DNA from: Myxocyprinus asiaticus | Taxonomy: Eukaryota > Chordata > Actinopteri > Cypriniformes > Catostomidae | Direction of reading: 5' to 3' | Assembly (NCBI RefSeq): GCF_019703515.2 | Contig: NC_059368.1 | Span: 32,809,391-32,873,390 of the forward strand | Length of the DNA stretch: 64,000 bases | Shown: piece by piece, positions 59,441-64,000 of the stretch | How the letters are laid out: each line of letters begins with the position of its first letter | Position numbering within the stretch: the stretch's first letter is position 1 | The notes under the pieces: generated by a model | What the model saw: only the letters and a program-made list of their open reading frames with translations | The model's database searches: none | Told to the model about the DNA's origin: nothing | Program-made: the position numbers and the translations under genes

Positions 59441-59969
59441 TGTCGGTACTCTGAAGACTAAATTATAGAAGTGCAGGTACCGCATACCCACTTCAAGCAC
59501 TGAATTTAAATATTGTTTGAGTATTTTTATCGTCTGTTGTATGTGGGACATTTAAATTTCTAATTGGTTTTATTTGTCATATTTGTATGCATGAAGTTAG
59601 ACTCTGCTTAAACAGTTTGCATGCTGAAGTTAGAGTGTTGCCTAATACTGCTATTTTCCTAATATTTTTCAGAAAATAAACAATTAAATATGTAGCCCCC
59701 TTTGTGAGACAATGTCTATAATACATGCTGGCCCAGCATTGCTGGGAAGTGCTACAATTGCATTATTGTTTTATATATAATTAATCACACTGAATTAACA
59801 AGTTAAATCAACAGCCCAAGTTCCTATACATGGCTATTCTGTTTCTCCTTTTCTCTCTGTCTTTCTGAGTGGAGCATTATATATACTGTATTTTGAGCAT
59901 AACTTGTTTTGTAATATACTGTGTTCAGTCTGATCACTACTTTGTTCAATTCAACATGACACTCCCATA
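59441..59969. other. Gene-free stretch between DIRS copy C and the L2-type LINE
   Basis: AT-rich; no gene. The open frame that enters the LINE can be extended upstream to an ATG at 59869, but residues before about 59985 look like random host sequence. Confidence 0.5.
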
Positions 59970-62310
59970 TACATTAAAACAGACTCCACCATTTGTTTCC
60001 TTTCGCTGTAACCTCCGTTCCCTCTCACCTTCTCGCCTTTCCACTGCTGTCTCTACATCTCTTCCTACACAAAATATATTTACCACGCTTAATGTAAACA
60101 CTGCCACAGACACACTAAGCTCTACTTTAACACCCTGTCTAGACAACATCTGTCCTATCTCCACTAGGCCAGCACGTGCTACACCACCCAGCCCCTGGCT
60201 GTCTGACGTCCTTCGTGAACATCGGACTGACCTCAGGGCAGCTGAGAGGAGATGGCGGAAATCTAAAGATCCAGCAGATCTAGGTAAATATCAGTCCCTG
60301 CTTGCAACTTTTTCAGATAATGTCAAATCTGCAAAAACCTCATATTACCAGAACAAGATCAACAGCACCACAGACACTAGTAGCTTGTTTAGAACATTCA
60401 ACACACTTCTCTGCCCTCCCCCTCCACCGCCTGACACATCACTGACAGCAGATGTCTTCGCCACATTTTTTACTAATAAGGTTGCAGCCATCAGCAATAC
60501 ATTCTCAGCACCACACCTTGTCAAACACCTGTCTCCTGTATGCAACTGTTCTGTCTCCATGTTCTCTCCTCTGACTGACACTGAGGTCTCTAAACTCCTC
60601 CTCTCCAACCACACCACCACCTGTTCCCTTGACCCCATTCCTTCCCACCTTCTCCAGGCCATTTCTCCGTCCATCCTACCTGCACTCACACACATAATTA
60701 ACACATCTCTACTTACAGGCACTTTTCCCACTACATTTAAGCAGGCTCGAGTAACCCCGCTGCTGAAGAAACCCGCACTTAATCCCACACAAATAGAACA
60801 CTACAGACCAGTCTCTCTCATACCATTCATGGCAAAAACACTTGAAAGGGCAGTTTTCAATCAAATATCTGCCTATCTCTCACAGAACAAGCTGCTGGAT
60901 GACAATCAGTCAGGCTTTAAAAGTGGACACTCCACCGAGACCACCCTGCTGTCTGTCACCGAGTCGCTGAAACGGGCGAAAGCTGAATCCAGATCATCAG
61001 TCCTGATTCTGCTGGACCTTTCTGCAGCCTTTGACACAGTCAACCATCAGATATTACTCTCTACCCTTTCCTCGCTGGGCATCACAGGAACTGTGCTTGA
61101 CTGGTTTAATTCCTAACTCTCAGGTAGGTCCTTCAAGGTAGCCTGGAGAGGTGAGGTATCCAAGTCACATCAGCTACTTACTGGGGTACCTCAGGGATCA
61201 GTGCTTGGGCCACTTCTCTTCTCTATATACACAACATCACTGGGACCCATCATTCAAGCACATGGTTTCTCTTACTACTGTTACGCTGATGACACGCAAC
61301 TCTACTTGTCTTTCCAGCCCAACGACACCACAGTGACTGCTCGAATTTCTGCCTGCCTGGCGGACATCTCGGCCTGGGTGAAGGAGCACCACCTGCAACT
61401 CAACCCAGCCAAGACTGAACTCCTTGTCTTTCCAGCCAACCCTGATGTTGAACACAACATCACCACGCAGCTGGGTGCAACTACAGTAACGCCTTCCAAA
61501 TCGGTCAGAAATCTAGGGGTAACCATCGACAACAGACTAAATTTCACAGACCACATCTCAAAGACCGCAAGATCATGTAGATTTACACTCTACAATATCA
61601 GGAAGATAAGACCCTTCCTCTCTGAACATGCCACACAAATGCTTGTCCAGTCACTTGTCATAACTAGACTGGACTACTGTAATGCTCTCATTGCAGGCCT
61701 CCCTGCATGTGCAACTAGACCCCTCCAAATGATCCAGAATGCAGCAGCACGTCTGGTCTTTAATGAACCAAAGAGAGCACATGTTACACCACTCCTTGTA
61801 TCTCTCCACTGGCTACCGGTTGATGCACGTATCAAATTCAAGGCTCTGATGCTGGCATACAGAACAGTCACTGGGTCTGCTCCAGCATACCTAAAATAAT
61901 TTATGCAGAGCTACGCGCCCACTAGAAGTCTGCGGTCGGCTAAGGAACGTCGCCTTGTTGTACCAACACAAAGAGCCACCAAAACACTTTCCCGGACTTT
62001 CAGCTTCATCATACCACGTTGGTGGAACGACCTTCCCAACTCCATCCGTGAAGCTGACTCACTCTCTGTCTTCAAAAAACGACTAAAAACACATCTTTTC
62101 CATGAGCACTTAACCAATCATTAAAAAAAAAAATAAAAAAAAAAAATTCTGTTGCACTTTATTCTATTTTGAATACTATTATGATGCTAGTGATACTTTG
62201 TAATACAGCACTTTTCATACCACTGTCTCCTAAGATGATTCGCTTATGTTTTCCTCTCTTGTAAGTCGCTTTGGATAAAAGCATCTGCCAAATGAATAAA
62301 TGTAAATATA
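59970..62310 (+). mobile_element. L2-type LINE, 5' truncated
   Basis: This copy starts after the endonuclease, within the linker before the reverse transcriptase (NLRSLSPSRLSTAVS), and runs to the 3' tail 'aagtcgctttggataaaagc' plus 'atgaataaatgtaaat', the conserved L2-type 3' end used for template recognition. 5' truncation is typical of LINE insertion. An A-rich run lies at 62123-62146 just after the ORF. Confidence 0.87.
59985..62124 (+). pseudogene. L2-type LINE reverse transcriptase, two in-frame stops
   Basis: One frame runs about 710 codons with only two stops (61114-61116 and 61897-61899) and no frameshift, so the copy is young. In order it has LSDVLREHRTDLRAAERRWR, then the RT core: VTPLLKKPALNPTQIEHYRP, FNQISAYLSQNKLLDDNQSG, SGFKSGHSTETTLLS, and LILLDLSAAFDTVNHQILL with the first catalytic Asp. 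After the first stop come TGVPQGSVLGPLLFSIY and SYYCYADDTQLYLSF with the Asp pair. The C-terminal domain has LNPAKTELLVFPA, RNLGVTIDNRLNF and SLHWLPVDARIKFKALMLAY. It ends with SFIIPRWWNDLPNSIREADS. The first stop lies between the two catalytic Asp blocks, so no enzyme can be made without readthrough. The endonuclease is absent. Confidence 0.9.
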
Positions 62311-63168
62311 AATTTACATTAACCTCAGTGAAACCTTTGGAGAAATAAATTAAAAATGCCTCAGCATTGTGACAGAGCTTCACCACTCTCTCTTTCTCTC
62401 TCTCTCTACACCCCTCTATTATTTCAGCATTAGTGAAGAGGCTCTAATTGCGTCCATCACCCTTGAGCTCTGGACCCAATTAAGCTTAATTATTTTTGTT
62501 TTTATTTGTATCTTGTCAATTGCAAGGCAGGCTGTTAAGTGTATCATTATGAATTAAAACTCTTAATTGGATTTGCCAAGAGTTCCATGTAATTTGTGTG
62601 TAGAAAAAGCATCTGGATTTGATTAGGAGTGTAACTGCAAAGGATGTGTAAGTTATTCTCTGCAACAATGGACAATTATTGGCTAATACACAATTATTGC
62701 AAGGGCAGTAATTTTCTATGTAATTTTTCCATGTTTTTTATTTCCAGTGAAATGCAGTGTCTTTCTTGACAACCCCACCTAAAAAAAAGCTAAAATAAAA
62801 AAGATAATAAGGCATTAAAATTACTATTAATTCAAATGGTATTACATTAAATACACAAAGAATTGGCAAACGTTTATTTTGTCCTCACAATATTCTTGAT
62901 TAGAAGTAAAGTTTTAAGGGACAAGCTGTGAACAAAGTTGCGTATTGTCAGAGTATGTACTGCATTTGATGAAGAATGCACTTCTCTGCCGGTATGAAAC
63001 AGTACATTCTTTAGGTATGCAGGTGATCAGTTTGAATACATTCCGGACATACTTCATACGGGAATGTGGGCATTGTCCCGTGAGTCGAATATATGACATA
63101 ATAACAATGAAAATAATTTACTCTGGTTTTTGTAAACAATTCAATTTAGCACAAGGAACAGCTCTCTT
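62311..63168. other. Non-coding stretch, possibly with a conserved element
   Basis: No gene is supported. The piece 62425-62600 has a different texture (non-repetitive, homeodomain-type TTAATTG and TTAATTATT words) and might be a conserved non-coding element. This cannot be tested from one sequence. Confidence 0.3.
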
Positions 63169-63170
63169 GG

Positions 63171-63196
63171 TATATATATATATATATATATATATA
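63171..63196. repeat. (TA)n microsatellite
   Basis: TA run, followed at 63225-63242 by a T run. Confidence 0.95.
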
Positions 63197-63259
63197 GCAC
63201 TTACAGTTAAAAAGAGTTGCCACCTTTTTTTTTTTTTTTTTTCTGATATGGACATTAAG

Positions 63260-63785
63260 ACACTTTAAGGAATAAATAACCTGCCTAATATTGTGTAGGT
63301 CCCCCTCGCGCTGCCAAATTCTGAGATGCTATTCTTCTCCCCACAATTGTACAGAGCTGTTATCTGAGTTACCGTAGACTTTGTCAGATCCAACCAGTCT
63401 TGCCATTCTCTGTTGACCTCTCTCATCAACAAGGCATTTCCATTCGCAGAACTGCCACTTACTGGATGTTTTTTGTTTTCTAGAGACTGTTGTGTGTGAA
63501 AATCCCAGGAGATCAGCAGTTACAGAAATATTCAAACCAGCCCATCTGGCACCAACAATCATGCCACGGTCCAAATCACTGAGATCACATTTTTTCCCCA
63601 TTCTGATGGTTGATGTGAACATTAACTAAAGCTCCTGACCCGTATCTGAATGATTTTATGCACTGCACTGCTGCCATACGATTGGCTGATTAGATAATCA
63701 CATGGATGATTGTTGGTGCCAGACAGGCTTTTGAGTATTTCTGTAACTGCTGATCTCCTGGGATTTTCATGCACAACAGTACAAC
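63260..63785 (-). mobile_element. Tc1/mariner-like relic with inverted duplicate
   Basis: The segment begins 'cctgcctaatattgtgtagg' (about 63281) and contains an N-terminal transposase piece on the minus strand. 63703-63780 is an inverted copy of 63486-63562 ('aaaatcccaggagatcagca' and its complement), making a snapback structure. No complete terminal pair with TA flanks was found. Confidence 0.6.
63329..63622 (-). pseudogene. Tc1-like transposase N-terminal fragment
   Basis: On the minus strand the frame reads MGKKCDLSDLDRGMIVGARW, then ADLLGFSHTTVSRKQKTSSK, a helix-turn-helix DNA-binding module, and CLVDERGQQRMARLVGSDK. It ends before any catalytic Asp or Glu block. Relative to related elements, a short part between VSR and KTSSK appears deleted. 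It could not act as a transposase, though a DNA-binding fragment would be possible in principle. Confidence 0.7.
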
Positions 63786-63863
63786 ACACTTCATAATGAA
63801 AGTTTAAATGTTACTGTGTGTAAGGTGTCATTTATATCGAAAATCTATACTGTAACTAAAACT

Positions 63864-64000
63864 AATGGGGCTTTTCCACTACACGGTACAGCTCGACTCG
63901 ACTCGACTCTCCTAGCTTTTTGGGGGTTTTCCACTGTGGATAGTACCTGGTACCTGGTACTTTTTTTAGTACCACCTCGGTCGAGGATCCAAGCGAGCCA
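63864..64000. mobile_element. Start of a MITE, cut by the window end
   Basis: 'ggggcttttccactacacgg', a CGACT tandem ('tcgactcgactcgactc') and 'agtacctggtacctggtact' are typical of a widespread fish non-autonomous element. Only one end is inside the window. Confidence 0.55.

Noticed and set aside
59869..59984. ATG at 59869 as the true start of the LINE protein
   Set aside because: Residues before about 59985 do not resemble L2-type proteins; the frame merely runs back into host sequence upstream of the truncation point.

Overview
The window looks like a piece of a teleost fish genome, most likely a cypriniform or related ostariophysan. It has AT-rich unique DNA, long microsatellites, a tRNA-derived SINE, and most of the transposable-element classes common in such genomes: Tc1/mariner, hAT, PIF/Harbinger, DIRS, Gypsy-like LTR elements, and Tx1/L1, L2 and I-type LINEs. 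The species is inferred from repeat types, not from a search.

One ordinary host gene can be supported. It is a five-exon FAM177A1 homologue on the minus strand (coding exons between 36502 and 33797) that assembles into a clean 204-residue reading frame with GT/AG junctions throughout. Nearly everything else recognisable is mobile DNA, much of it nested.

Layout: 0.5-4.6 kb holds LTR remnants, a dead Tc1 copy and an I-type LINE 3' end. 4.8-12.9 kb is a nest: a probable hAT contains a Tc1-like element, which contains a DIRS retrotransposon, another DNA-element end and a solo LTR. 14.66-16.64 kb is an LTR element with 5-bp target duplication and a pol-less gag-like ORF. 17.1-20.3 kb is a Tc1 inside a Tc1. 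20.7-24.9 kb is a diverged tandem array split by further insertions, including a Tc1. 26.9-31.2 kb is a broken Tx1/L1-type LINE. 33.2-36.6 kb is fam177a1. 36.9-37.4 kb is a SINE with a 14-bp target duplication. 39.5-46.6 kb holds MITEs, a second DIRS copy and a Harbinger relic. 51.4-55.8 kb is a hAT-like element carrying a 38-bp minisatellite and two further hAT-like insertions. 57.05-59.44 kb is a third, gag-only DIRS copy on the minus strand. 59.97-62.3 kb is an almost open L2-type LINE. The window ends in Tc1-like and MITE fragments.

The three DIRS copies share terminal and internal complementary repeats but carry different deletions, so none can supply all functions; copies A and C also share a gag frameshift. 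I found no CRISPR, no operon-like gene cluster and no convincing new cellular system. The least explained features are the tandem array at 20.7-24.9 kb, the pol-less LTR element with an open repetitive ORF, and the minisatellite inside the 51.4-55.8 kb element.
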